Source: Marinobacter goseongensis (GTDB lineage: Bacteria > Pseudomonadota > Gammaproteobacteria > Pseudomonadales > Oleiphilaceae). Taken from it: 64,000 nt of DNA. Below are positions 36,073 through 45,073 of this stretch, piece after piece. Below the pieces are notes generated by a model. That model saw nothing but the letters and a program-made list of their open reading frames with translations, did no database searches and was not told the origin of the DNA. The stretch covers positions 62,001 through 126,000 of the forward strand of contig NZ_JAKZAI010000006.1 of assembly GCF_023156235.1 (NCBI RefSeq). The letters are read 5' to 3'. The stretch's first letter is position 1. Each line of letters opens with the position of its first letter. The position numbers were made by a program, and so were the translations under genes.

Positions 36073-37611
36073 TTATTGAATGTTGGTGTTGCCTTTGGCG
36101 CGGGACAGGGTAGTGCCGACCGGCGGACGGTGATGCAGAGAGTACAGAACGCGATCAAGAACGGCCTGGCCATTCCATGCCGGGTCGGTATTGACAATGC
36201 CAACGACAGCCCAGGTGGTGTTGCTGGCGTCGCGGGTGAAGCCGGCAATGGAACGGACATTTTCGAGATAGCCAGTCTTGATTCGCCCCTGGCCATCCAT
36301 ACCGACATTGCGCAGCCGCCGCGCCATGGTGCCATCCATCGCGATCAACGGCATTGAAGCCATCAGGTCGGCGGAGAACGGGCTGTTCCACGCATGCTGC
36401 AGAATCTGGGCGCCCTGGCGAGCGGTGATGCGACCGTGGCGGGTCAGGCCCGCGCCGTTATCGATGACCATGCCGGCGGTGTTAACGCCTTTGTTCTCCA
36501 GCCAGTCGTAGATCACGCGGATGCCGGCGGCGCGGTCATCATTTTCGCCTTCCGCCCGATGTTCGGCGCCCAGGGTCAGCAGTAACTGACGGGCCATGAC
36601 GTTACTGCTCCACTTGTTGATATCCCGCACCATGGTGACCAGATCGGGAGAGGTGGTGCGTAACATCAAACGGGCATCCTCGGGCGTCTGGCCGCTGAGG
36701 TTGTCACCCGACACCGAGATGCCCATTTCCGACAGCAGCGAGCGTACCAGAGATGCTGAATATTGCTCATGGGGCAGCAGCGAGAAGTAGGCGGTGGTAC
36801 GGCAGCCCTGTGGCAGCTCCCCGGTGACCCGCACGGTGACGCGCTGATCGGCATGGAACACCGGCTCCCAGGTGAACCCGCGGCGGGACGGGCAGGGCCC
36901 TTCGGCAACGGCGGTGACACGGTTATCAATCACCACGTCCGGGAGCGCCGGCGTACTCCAGGCCTGGGTGCCGCGTTCGTCTGCACGAACCTGGAAGTGC
37001 AGCAGGTTCAGGTTGGTCAGGAAGGCTGACGGCTCCACCAGAAAGGGCGCATAGGGGTTGTTGCCGTTGTCATCAAAGGCCGGCAGCCCGCCGGCGATTT
37101 CGAAGTACCTGCCATCGAGTACAAGGTTGCCATCTATTTCGGTGACACCCATGCCACGGAGCTCGCGCAGGGTGCTCCATAACCGCTCGATGGTAAGCTT
37201 CGGGTCGCCACCGAACTTGACGTAGAAATTCCCGTCCAGGGTGTTGCCCGACAGGACACCGTCGGTGTAGAAGTCGGTATTCCAGTGATGGGTCGGCCCG
37301 AGAATTTCCAGGCTGGCGTAGGTTGTGACCAGCTTCATAATGGAGCCGGGACTCATCAGGGCATCGGCGTTGATGTACTGGTCGATACCGGGGCCATTGA
37401 GGGGAACAGCCGCAACACTCAACGCTTCGTCATTGCGGAGTGATTCAGAGGCGAAATCCCGTACCTGATTGCTCCAGGTTTTGGCGCTGGCGGTGTTTGA
37501 GTCATCACCCGTGGCAGACAACGGATTACCCACCAGGGCAAGGGCGAGGGCACCTGCCAGCGGAAAACGAGAGACTGATTTTCGGAAGTGGAAAGTCGCC
37601 GAACGTCGCAT
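36073..37611 (-). CDS. dacB: D-alanyl-D-alanine carboxypeptidase/endopeptidase (PBP4, S13 family)
   Basis: A periplasmic penicillin-binding protein that cleaves peptide cross-links and terminal D-Ala in peptidoglycan. The 512-residue protein has an N-terminal signal (LAGALALALVGNPLSATG). The three active-site motifs are SPGSIMK (SxxK, about residue 87), SSNVM (SxN, about 336) and KTGYLENV (KTG, about 446), with the large insert between the first two that marks the S13/PBP4 class. The start codon has no clear ribosome binding site. A terminator hairpin follows immediately. Confidence 0.93.
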   Translation of the reverse strand: MRRSATFHFRKSVSRFPLAGALALALVGNPLSATGDDSNTASAKTWSNQVRDFASESLRNDEALSVAAVPLNGPGIDQYINADALMSPGSIMKLVTTYASLEILGPTHHWNTDFYTDGVLSGNTLDGNFYVKFGGDPKLTIERLWSTLRELRGMGVTEIDGNLVLDGRYFEIAGGLPAFDDNGNNPYAPFLVEPSAFLTNLNLLHFQVRADERGTQAWSTPALPDVVIDNRVTAVAEGPCPSRRGFTWEPVFHADQRVTVRVTGELPQGCRTTAYFSLLPHEQYSASLVRSLLSEMGISVSGDNLSGQTPEDARLMLRTTSPDLVTMVRDINKWSSNVMARQLLLTLGAEHRAEGENDDRAAGIRVIYDWLENKGVNTAGMVIDNGAGLTRHGRITARQGAQILQHAWNSPFSADLMASMPLIAMDGTMARRLRNVGMDGQGRIKTGYLENVRSIAGFTRDASNTTWAVVGIVNTDPAWNGQAVLDRVLYSLHHRPPVGTTLSRAKGNTNIQ

Positions 37612-37925
37612 GGCCGGACCCGTTATGAGTTATGCCATTACAATAGCCCAAATTCGTCGTGCGTACTATGTGGAAAAGCTCTACATGACGTTAATAAATG
37701 CCAGTAGTGTCATTGTTTATACAGCACTTTTGTGACCCCATGTAAGTAGTGTTTGGAATCAGCAAGTTAGGTGAACCAAACGTAATCAGGGTGCTGTCAA
37801 TGACTCTGCGTTCAATTTTAAGCGGCTTTCACCGGCTGTGGGGTCATGGAATCCGGTCGTCAAAACGCGTCTCCTAGAACTATGGCCATCAATGGTTCCT
37901 GAAAACAATGAGATGGGAGGCTGCC
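37612..37925. other. Divergent intergenic region, no gene seen
   Basis: 314 bases between dacB and the hydroxylase-like gene, AT-rich around 37640-37740. It must hold both promoters, but I could not pick a convincing -35/-10 pair on either strand. No hairpin, repeat or small coding frame stands out. Confidence 0.5.
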
Positions 37926-38399
37926 ATGATAGGAATACCGCTGGGTTTGATCACCGCCAATGCCGTTGAGTGGGTGTTTCACAAGCACGTGCTTCACGAT
38001 ATGGGGCGGGATCGCAACAGTTTCTGGGCGTTTCACTGGCACGACCACCACCGCAGCGTTCGCAAGAACGGGTTTCTGGATGAGGATTACCGGCAACCGC
38101 CACTCACCTGGAACGCCCAGACCAAAGAGGTAGCGGCCCTGTTTGCCGGTGCGGCGGCGGTCACGCCCCTGATGCCGGTTGCGCCATTCTTTGTGGGGAC
38201 TCTGTATTATTGTGCCTGGAACTACTACCGTGTGCACAAGAAATCCCACCTGGATCCGGAGTGGGCTCGTGATCATCTGCCCTGGCATTACGATCATCAC
38301 ATGGGCCCGAATCCCAACGCCAACTGGTGCGTGACAAAACCCTGGTTTGATCACCTGATGGGCACCCGTGAGCCCATGCAGAATCGCAGGCCTGCGTAA
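37926..38399 (+). CDS. Histidine-rich fatty acid hydroxylase-like membrane protein
   Basis: A 157-residue protein with the histidine pattern of di-iron membrane hydroxylases: FHKHVLH near residue 19, HWHDHHRS near 40, HKKSH near 106 and HYDHHMG near 122, with a hydrophobic segment around residues 68-95. This resembles the fatty acid/sterol hydroxylase and carotenoid hydroxylase superfamily, although it is short. ATG at 37926 was chosen for its GGGAGG 5 bases upstream; another ATG lies 18 bases earlier. The substrate is unknown. It may be co-transcribed with the downstream glutathione transferase-like gene 40 bases later. Confidence 0.75.
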   Translation: MIGIPLGLITANAVEWVFHKHVLHDMGRDRNSFWAFHWHDHHRSVRKNGFLDEDYRQPPLTWNAQTKEVAALFAGAAAVTPLMPVAPFFVGTLYYCAWNYYRVHKKSHLDPEWARDHLPWHYDHHMGPNPNANWCVTKPWFDHLMGTREPMQNRRPA

Positions 38400-38439
38400 T
38401 AAGAGGGCCACTTTCTTTCATCGTCAGTAAGGTTGTTTC

Positions 38440-39210
38440 ATGCCCAATATGTTGCTTCACAATGTGAATGTTCTCGGCTCGGTTGCCACCTCCTCGCTCA
38501 CCGCCTGGCGCGGATGTCTGGTGGTCCGGTCTGTTGCTCAGCCGGAAAAGCCCCTGGTGCTCTACGACATGGAAGCCTGCCCCTATTGCCGCCGGGTGCG
38601 GGAGGCGCTGACGGCGTTGAATCTCGACGTGGACATTCGTCCCTGCCCGAAGGGAGGTCGCCGGTTCCGCCCGGAAGCCGAGGCGATGGGTGGTAAGCAG
38701 CAGTACCCCCTGCTGGTGGACAACAACACCGGCAAGGTTCTGTACGAATCGACCGCCATTGTGGAATACCTGTTCCGTGAATACGCCGGCCGGCCAGTGC
38801 CGCGCTTCTACAGTGCCAGGGCCCATCAGGGCGCTCTTGGATCGATCGCCTCGGCCACCAGTGGGCTTCGCGGTTTGAGGGCAGAGGCCGCCCGGGCGCC
38901 GGCGCAGCCGCTGCACCTGTGGAGCTTCGAGGGCAGCCCCTTTTCACGCTTGGTGCGGGAAAAGCTGTGCGAGTTGGAGATACCCTACACGCTGCACAAT
39001 CTGGGCAAAGAGCACTGGACAGAAATCGGTCCTGCCAAACAACGGATCAAGCCCGGACCCTACCGGCCGATTCCCGGTGGCAAGCGGGATGTCTTCTTTC
39101 AGCAGCATCAACGAGTGCAGGTTCCGTACCTGGAAGATCCCAATACCGACGCGAGCCTGTTCGAGTCGTCACGCATTCTTGACTATCTGGCCCGCACCTA
39201 CGCGGGCTGA
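38440..39210 (+). CDS. Tandem thioredoxin-fold / glutathione S-transferase N-domain protein
   Basis: A 256-residue protein with two thioredoxin-like half domains. The first (residues about 38-115) starts VLYDMEACPYCRRVREAL, with a CPYC glutaredoxin-type redox motif and YPLLVDNNTGKVLYES. The second (about 162-255) starts LHLWSFEGSPFSRLVREKL, where the CPYC is replaced by SPFS, and has VPYLEDPNTDASLFESSRIL. Neither is followed by the usual all-helical GST C-terminal domain. AAGG lies 8 bases before the ATG. The two halves are clearly homologous, so the gene arose by internal duplication. Confidence 0.85.
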   Translation: MPNMLLHNVNVLGSVATSSLTAWRGCLVVRSVAQPEKPLVLYDMEACPYCRRVREALTALNLDVDIRPCPKGGRRFRPEAEAMGGKQQYPLLVDNNTGKVLYESTAIVEYLFREYAGRPVPRFYSARAHQGALGSIASATSGLRGLRAEAARAPAQPLHLWSFEGSPFSRLVREKLCELEIPYTLHNLGKEHWTEIGPAKQRIKPGPYRPIPGGKRDVFFQQHQRVQVPYLEDPNTDASLFESSRILDYLARTYAG

Positions 39211-39264
39211 GCCCATGGCCGCTCGGCCTGCCACAAAGGGGCCGGGCGGCCTGCTCGCAGGCGC

Positions 39265-40074
39265 TCAGTCCCAGTGCGGGGCAAAGCCCGGATTGGCAAT
39301 ACGCTCACCCCGGTTCAGGGCATCAATGGCCGCCATGTCCTCGGTGCTCAGACTGATGTTCAGTGCGTCCAGATTGGCTTTCTGGTGATTGGAGCGGGTT
39401 GAGGAGGGAATAGGCACCACGCCCCGTGCAACAACCCAGGCGATGGCAATCTGCGCCGGCGACGCATTGTGATCCCTGCCGATACGGATCAGGGTTTCAT
39501 CTTCCATCACTTTGCCCACGGCCAGTGGCATGTAGCCGGTGACCGGAATGCCCAGCTCCCGGGCGTGATCCACCACTTTACGGTTGCTCAGAAACGGGTG
39601 CACCTCCACCTGGTTGGTAAACAGGGCGCCGTCGCCCAGAATGTCCCTGGCCTGATCCATTTGCGCGCAGGTGAAGTTGGAAATACCGATGTGCTCCGCC
39701 AGCCCCTCGCGCTGGGCGTCTCGCAGCGCGCCAAGGTATTCGGCCATGGGCACCTGATCGTCCGGCGACGGCCAGTGGATCAGGGCAAGGTCCACATGAT
39801 CGGTTTTCAGCCTTGCCAGGCTACTGTGGAGGCTGTTGATCAGATCGCTGGCGTGCAGTTTGTCGTGCCAGATCTTGGTGGTCAGAAAGACTTCGCGGCG
39901 GGGAATGCCGCTGGACACAACGCCGTCACCCACCTCTGCTTCGTTCTCGTACATCTGGGCGGTATCAATGTGACGGTAACCGAGGGACAAGGCACTTTTT
40001 ACAGCGTCTCTGGCGTCGTTGCCTTTCAGGCGAAAGGTGCCCATGCCGATTTTCGGAAGTGCATTGAATGACAT
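39265..40074 (-). CDS. dkgB: Aldo/keto reductase, DkgB-like
   Basis: A 269-residue NADPH-dependent aldo/keto reductase similar to 2,5-diketo-D-gluconate reductase B, which reduces methylglyoxal and related ketones. The AKR signatures are GYRHIDTAQMYENEAEVG (with catalytic Asp and Tyr), TTKIWHDKL (catalytic Lys), DLALIHWPSP (catalytic His) and VPIPSSTRSNHQKANLDAL for NADP binding. The start at 40074 follows AGGAGGACATC, a strong ribosome binding site; an open frame extends 90 bases further but is unlikely. It is divergent from the GFA gene. Confidence 0.9.
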   Translation of the reverse strand: MSFNALPKIGMGTFRLKGNDARDAVKSALSLGYRHIDTAQMYENEAEVGDGVVSSGIPRREVFLTTKIWHDKLHASDLINSLHSSLARLKTDHVDLALIHWPSPDDQVPMAEYLGALRDAQREGLAEHIGISNFTCAQMDQARDILGDGALFTNQVEVHPFLSNRKVVDHARELGIPVTGYMPLAVGKVMEDETLIRIGRDHNASPAQIAIAWVVARGVVPIPSSTRSNHQKANLDALNISLSTEDMAAIDALNRGERIANPGFAPHWD

Positions 40075-40206
40075 GATGTCCTCCTGTGCGAAATCTGTGG
40101 TTGTAATGTGGTGTCCGCGTGCTGGTTCTTCAAGTGGGCCGCAGGTATCATGGCGACCGTTCAACCGGGCCCGCCATCACGGCGGCGCGAAACGAAGGGG
40201 TAAATC

Positions 40207-40620
40207 ATGCTGACCGGCCAGTGTCTCTGTGGCGACATCACCTTTGAATACGAAGGCCCGTTGGGTCCTATCGCTCTGTGTCATTGCAGCCAGTGTCGCC
40301 GCGCCCACGGCAGTGCGTTTTCCGCCAGCGCTCCGGTCCAGAAAGTTCGCTTCCGTTTTCTGAGCGGCGAGGACCGGATACAGGAATACGAGTCCCGCCC
40401 CGGCAAGTATCGAGCGTTCTGCAGTCGCTGTGGCAGCCATCTTTACAGCCGCCTTGACGCCATCCCGGGTGTCCTGCGCCTGCGTGTTGGTGTGATCAAC
40501 GAACCCCTGGGTAAATCACCCGCCCAGCACGTCTACGTGGGTTCCAGATCTGACTGGTTCGAGATCACCGATGCCATTCCCCAGTTCGAGAAAACCTCAA
40601 GAACCAACGACCCGAACTGA
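40207..40620 (+). CDS. GFA-family zinc protein (glutathione-dependent formaldehyde-activating type)
   Basis: A 137-residue protein with the Mss4-like zinc fold of the GFA family. The cysteine pattern is complete: GQCLCGDI near residue 6, CHCSQCRRAHGSAF near residue 26 and FCSRCGSHLYS near residue 74. Family members include a protein that speeds glutathione-formaldehyde adduct formation, but most have no known role, so the name is not proof of function. It is divergent from the aldo/keto reductase and convergent with the sugar dehydrogenase gene. Confidence 0.88.
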   Translation: MLTGQCLCGDITFEYEGPLGPIALCHCSQCRRAHGSAFSASAPVQKVRFRFLSGEDRIQEYESRPGKYRAFCSRCGSHLYSRLDAIPGVLRLRVGVINEPLGKSPAQHVYVGSRSDWFEITDAIPQFEKTSRTNDPN

Positions 40621-40649
40621 TACCCGGTGGTGAAGCGTCCCGCAGGCCG

Positions 40650-41777
40650 CTACTTCGCGGGTCTGATGCGATAGACCTTGCCGTCGGAAGAGTCGGTCAG
40701 CAGCCACAAGGCGCCGTCCGGTCCCATCCGTACGTCGCGGATGCGCTCACCGAGGTCGGTCAGCAAATCCTCCTCTTCGATCACTTTTTCGTCTTCAATG
40801 CGCAAACGCACCAGTTTGCGCATTTTCAAAGCGCCCACGAACAGGTCGCCCTGCCATTCCGGAAACTGTTCCCCGGTATAGAACGCCATGCCGGATGGAG
40901 CGATGGACGGATCCCAGTAGTGCAGGGGATCGGTAACGCCCTCCATGGTGGTCTTGTTGGAGATGGTAGCGCCGGAGTAGTCAATGCCGTAGGTCACCGT
41001 CGGCCAGCCGTAGTTGTTGCCGGCGCGGATGATGTTGATCTCGTCGCCGCCTCTGGGACCGTGTTCGTTGCTCCAGATCTCGCCAGTTTCCGGATGAATG
41101 GTCATACCCTGGATATTGCGGTTGCCATAGGTGAAGAAAGAATCGTTTACCGCCGAATCGTCGAGGAACGGGTTGCCCGGGGCGGGGTCGCCTTCAATGG
41201 TAATGCGGTGAACCCCACCGGCGTCGTCGTCGGTTAGCTGGGCCCGGTCCATCTTGCCGCGGTCGCCCACGGCTACATAGAGGCGGCCCTCGGCATCAAA
41301 CTCCATGCGGCCGGCGAAGTGCCGGCTGGTGTCACCCCGTGGCATGGCTTCGAAAATCACCTCCACATCCTCAAGCCGGTCTCCCTGCAGGGTTGCCCGG
41401 GCGACGCGGGTGGTCATACCCTCGCGGCTGACTTTGTGGGCGTAGCTGAGAAACAGAGTTTGGTTGTTCTCGAAATCCGGGTGCAGGATGACGTCCAGCA
41501 GCCCACCCTGGCCGGATACCACCAGATCGGGCAGACCCTCGATGGGGACTTTCTGAAGCTTTCCGTCGCGGATGCGGCGAAGCTGCCCGTTACGCTCGGT
41601 GACCAGTTGCGAGCCGTCGGGCAGAAAGGCCAGTGCCCACGGGTGGGCAAGGCCCTCCGCGATGGTTTCCAGCTGGAACGTGGCTTTGTCGGAAGTGAGG
41701 GTTTGCGCGGCACCGTGGCTGACAGTGGCAATACCGGTGAGCGTCAGTGCGGTTGCGATTCGAGCGGCCAGGTTCAT
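40650..41777 (-). CDS. PQQ-dependent aldose sugar dehydrogenase (soluble, YliI-like)
   Basis: A 375-residue periplasmic beta-propeller enzyme that oxidises aldose sugars using pyrroloquinoline quinone. A signal peptide (ARIATALTLTGIATVSHGAAQ) precedes the mature protein. Family motifs are LAHPWALAFLPDG, GGLLDVILHPDF with YAHKV, VGDRGKMDRAQL, then SNEHGPRGGDEINII and NYGWPTVTYG, all characteristic of this soluble glucose dehydrogenase family. The start at 41777 has AGGGAG 8 bases upstream; that ribosome binding site lies in one arm of an inverted repeat. PQQ synthesis genes are not in the window. Confidence 0.9.
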   Translation of the reverse strand: MNLAARIATALTLTGIATVSHGAAQTLTSDKATFQLETIAEGLAHPWALAFLPDGSQLVTERNGQLRRIRDGKLQKVPIEGLPDLVVSGQGGLLDVILHPDFENNQTLFLSYAHKVSREGMTTRVARATLQGDRLEDVEVIFEAMPRGDTSRHFAGRMEFDAEGRLYVAVGDRGKMDRAQLTDDDAGGVHRITIEGDPAPGNPFLDDSAVNDSFFTYGNRNIQGMTIHPETGEIWSNEHGPRGGDEINIIRAGNNYGWPTVTYGIDYSGATISNKTTMEGVTDPLHYWDPSIAPSGMAFYTGEQFPEWQGDLFVGALKMRKLVRLRIEDEKVIEEEDLLTDLGERIRDVRMGPDGALWLLTDSSDGKVYRIRPAK

Positions 41778-41782
41778 GTACC

Positions 41783-41854
41783 CGTCTCCCTTCGTTCGTG
41801 TCTGCCGGAACATCCATTATGAATGCAGTCTAGCATCGGATACGAAGGGAGACG
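41783..41854 (-). promoter_or_regulatory. Long-range hairpin covering the ribosome binding site of the sugar dehydrogenase
   Basis: CGTCTCCCTTCGT (41783-41795) and ACGAAGGGAGACG (41842-41854) are perfect 13-bp inverted repeats 46 bases apart. In the minus-strand transcript the first arm would pair with the AAGGGAG ribosome binding site of the gene at 40650-41777. It lies just after the receptor stop codon and could act as a translational switch or as a terminator for readthrough. Confidence 0.5.
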
Positions 41855-41863
41855 CTGCAGGTA

Positions 41864-43995
41864 TCAGAATTTGTAGGTCACAGAGCCGATCACCGTCCGC
41901 TTGGTGCCAACGAAGCAGTCGCCCCGGGCCAGGCAGGTGGAGAAGTAGGTTTCGTTCTCGATGTTGTTAACGTTCAGGCTCAGATCCCAGTTGCCTCGGC
42001 CGTAGCCAATCATGGCATCAAACAGCGTTACGGCGGGTGTCTTGAGCTCATCGGCACCGTCCCAGCTGCTACCGACATAGCGTACGCCCGCCCCGGCACG
42101 GAATCCCGGAATACCGGCGATGGCGAAGTCGTGCTGGCTCCAGGCAGACGCGGTGTGCTCGGGAATACTGGCCAGGCGTGCGCCTTCATTGGCGCCTTCT
42201 TTCACTTCTGTGTCGGTGTAGGCGTAGCTGGCCAGAACATTCCATCCCGGATTGAGCGCCATGTAGGCCTCCAGTTCCACACCCCGGGCCTCGGTTTTCC
42301 CGTTCTGGATCTGATTATTGGGGTTGGCCGGATCAGGCGCGCGGCGGTTCTTCTCCTGCAGGTCGTAAACGGTTGCCGTGAAGAAGCTGGCTGATACTTG
42401 GCGCCCAGCTCGATCTGTTCACCTTCCAGCGGCTTGAAGGGCTGGTTGAAGGCGTCGAGCGCGTTGATAGGTTCGAACGATTCGGAGTAACTGATGTAAG
42501 GCGACAGCCCGAAGCCGGTCTTGTACATCAACCCGGCGCGGGTGGTAACTTCGTTGTCCTCAAAGCTTTCCCCGCCTTCGGTCTTGTTACGGGCGTTGTC
42601 GTAGCGAAGTCCCAGCACGGCAATCCAGCGCTCGTTGATGGCCACCTGATCCTGCAGGTACGCGCCAGTCTGACGCACGGTGTTTTCCGGAATGTCGCTG
42701 TAATCGGCATCGGTGATGCGCGTGTCATTACCGTACACCGGGTTGTACAGGTTCAAATCACCGATGTCCGCCAGAAACGCGGTGCGACCGTCGCTCTCGG
42801 CCCGCTGGTAATCCAGCCCGGCAATGACGGTGTGGGTGAAGTTGTCGGGGCCGAAGACCGCCTCCACCTGGTTGTCCACTGTCAGCGATTTCAGGTTGGG
42901 TTCATTGGCGTAGGCCACCCGTGAAATATCGCCGTTGTCCTGCAGAGTGGGCGGGAAAGACGGGTAGATTGACTGGTAGGTCACTTCGCTTTCCGAGTAG
43001 CGCAGGTTCTGGCGAACGGCCCAGGTGTCGTTGAAGCGGTGGCTGAACAGGGACGTTACCGCATCTTCCTTGGTGTCATAGCGGTCGAAATCCGGCTCAC
43101 TCATGAAGACGTCGATGGGAATGTCCGGCAGGCCATTGGGCGCCGGTTTCACGGTTCCGGCGTGGGGCAGGAACTGGGTGGTGGAGCCACCGCGGTCCTC
43201 CTGGTGCAACGCCATCAGGGTCCAGTCGGTGCGGTCGCTCGGGCGCCAGGTAATGGACGGGGCAATGACCACGCGGTTGTCTTCCACCTGTTTGACCTGG
43301 GTGTCGCTGTCCCGGCCCAGCGCTACCAGGCGATAGAGCAGGGTGCCGTCGGCATTGAGCGGGCCGGTGGTGTCGATGGCGGCCTGTTTGCGGCCGTTGT
43401 TGCCAACCTGCAGGCTCAGTTCGCTCTGTTGCTCCGCGAGCGGGCGTTTGGAGGCCAGGTTAATGATGCCGCCGACATTGCCCTGCCCGAACATCACCGA
43501 CGAAGGCCCCCTTACGATTTCAATGCGTTCCAGAGTGTAGGGCTCGGTGCGGGGGCGGTTATAGAAACCGAAGCCCTTCTTCATGCCATCAAGGAAAATC
43601 ACCGGATCCCCACCGCGGATGGACTGCCAGTCGCCCCGGCTGTCCAGGCCGAACTGTTCAGCGCCGACACCGGCGGAATAACGCAGGGCTTCCTGCACAC
43701 TGGTGACGCCCTGATCTTCCATCTGTTGACGGGTGACGACCGAAATGGCCTGCGGGGTTTCTGCAATCGGCGTGCTGGTTTTGGTGGCGCTCAACGCCGT
43801 TTTTGCGCGGTAGCCGTCGACCGGTGCCCGGGGATCTTCCAGGCGCTCGCCGGTCACTTCGATGGCGCCCAGCGTGGCGGTTTCGGCCTGGGCAGCGGGA
43901 GCGAGAAGCGGTGTCAACAACAGGCCGGACGTGAGCCAGGCGGACGCAGTTAAAGAGGAAACACGGGGTGCACGGGTGCATTTTTCAGACAACAT
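41864..43995 (-). pseudogene. TonB-dependent siderophore receptor interrupted by a frameshift
   Basis: Outer-membrane receptor for ferric siderophores, about 710 residues if restored. A signal peptide (LLLTPLLAPAAQAET) is followed by the plug domain (ETPQAISVVTRQQMEDQG, RGPSSVMFGQGNVGGIIN) and the beta-barrel. The reading frame is lost near 42386-42395: the first part reads through LGAKYQP, then the barrel continues in another frame with SFFTATVYDLQEKN through ARGVELEAYM to the terminal FGTKRTV-like strand and VTYKF. One missing base explains it. No homopolymer is present there, so slippage is unlikely; it is a real mutation or a sequence error. A Fur box lies upstream. Confidence 0.85.
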
Positions 43996-44074
43996 GGACA
44001 GCTTACCTTTGGTCTGTATGGAAGATGCTCGCCGACGAACAAGTAACATTGCCGGGTTTTAATTCGGCGCTAAT

Positions 44075-44093
44075 AATAATGATAACGATTAAC
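44075..44093. promoter_or_regulatory. Fur box between the receptor and a small membrane gene
   Basis: AATAATGATAACGATTAAC matches 16 of 19 positions of GATAATGATAATCATTATC. It lies 80 bases before the receptor start on one side and 62 bases before the 37-codon gene on the other, so it can repress both when iron is plentiful. Confidence 0.85.
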
Positions 44094-44154
44094 ATTTGCA
44101 ATGTTGTGATGTAAATTGGTGGGGTGACGTCAGGTAGCGATTAGGGAGGGCGCA

Positions 44155-44268
44155 ATGACACCGGAAGAGGAAGCCATCGAAGGACTGAAACTGGCCGCAA
44201 GCTGCGGCCTGTCTATTCTGGTGCTGGCCAGTATCCTGCTGCTTGGCTCGGCACTGGCTGGCGTCTAG
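44155..44268 (+). CDS. 37-residue single-helix membrane peptide, candidate Fur-controlled
   Basis: A short reading frame beginning ATG 4 bases after GGGAGGG, a strong ribosome binding site. The peptide has an acidic N-terminus (MTPEEEAIEGLKLAAS) and one hydrophobic helix (CGLSILVLASILLLGSALAGV). It is the only gene candidate in the plus direction after the Fur box. Its 3' end overlaps the end of the FhuF-like gene on the other strand by 56 bases. I do not recognise the family. The good ribosome binding site and coherent helix argue for it; the overlap and small size argue for caution. Confidence 0.5.
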   Translation: MTPEEEAIEGLKLAASCGLSILVLASILLLGSALAGV

Positions 44269-45073
44269 CCGCGGCGATACGGTCCTTGCGGTAGATGCCG
44301 CAAGTGCCACAGTAGCCGCCATCCGGCAGCAGATACTTCAGGCAGCAGCCTCTGCGCTGCGGAATCGCACAGGGCTGCTTGCTGAACTCGGTGGGAATCC
44401 AGTCGATAAAACGATTGGCATCGCACTCGAACTGCTTGAGCCAGGCCTGCGCCAGCTGGCACAGGGCCGTGGGTTCGGCCCGGTTCCAGACCACCGAGAA
44501 AGGGGCGCCCAGCCCGAGACCGATGCTGCTCCAGTAGGCCCCCGGGCTGATCCCCAGTACCTTGCGGAACATCGGATACCAGTCGTTGGCGAGGGCTGCC
44601 ATGCCGCTGACAAACCCGGGCACCGACACCGGGGGCCCGCTGCTTGTCATCCCCCAGCGTGTCGGGGGCGTGTCCACAGCATCGAACGCCGTGCGCGTCG
44701 GGAGCATTGTGAAAAAGATGCGATCCGGATCGGGCAGTGGCGTTTCACCCTGCAGAAACAGCCGCAGGGTCAGCGGCGCAATAATGTTGAGTGCGAGATC
44801 CTGCTGCAATACCGATAACCGCGCGGTGACGGCTCTGGCGGTTTGCGCGTCTGCATAGTCATCGCGGATCTGTCGTGTCAGCCGTTCCGGTTCGCTGAGG
44901 CATTGTGCCAGAGACATCAGGGCAGGCTGCCGGGGCTCCTGTGGTTGCAGCGCTCCCTTAATTGCTCCCTTCAGCGCTACCCCCAGTTCGGCATCCCGGT
45001 CCAGCCCGGCCTTTGCCAGCAGGTCGTGGTAGCGTTGCGGCCATTGCCGGTTGTCGGTGTCAGGCGCGGCCAT
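44213..45073 (-). CDS. FhuF-like siderophore-iron reductase
   Basis: A 286-residue cytoplasmic ferric-siderophore reductase. The C-terminal cysteine motif, RRGCCLKYLLPDG then YCGTCGIY, is the 2Fe-2S binding pattern of FhuF proteins (Cys-Cys-x10-Cys-x2-Cys). Upstream is a conserved core with PVSVPGFVSGMAAL and the WNRAEPTALCQLAQ segment. After the cluster motif a tail of about 25 residues (RIAAARRQPVPSQAAGYW) extends beyond most family members and overlaps a small gene on the plus strand. The start overlaps the end of the permease gene by 14 bases, so it is the last gene of the fhu-type operon. Confidence 0.87.
   Translation of the reverse strand: MAAPDTDNRQWPQRYHDLLAKAGLDRDAELGVALKGAIKGALQPQEPRQPALMSLAQCLSEPERLTRQIRDDYADAQTARAVTARLSVLQQDLALNIIAPLTLRLFLQGETPLPDPDRIFFTMLPTRTAFDAVDTPPTRWGMTSSGPPVSVPGFVSGMAALANDWYPMFRKVLGISPGAYWSSIGLGLGAPFSVVWNRAEPTALCQLAQAWLKQFECDANRFIDWIPTEFSKQPCAIPQRRGCCLKYLLPDGGYCGTCGIYRKDRIAAARRQPVPSQAAGYWPAPE

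Noticed and set aside
44213-44268. Overlap of the reductase tail with the small membrane gene as proof that one is false
   Set aside because: Tail-to-tail overlaps are common in this window (murI with DUF2156, 23 bases), so overlap alone does not exclude either gene.
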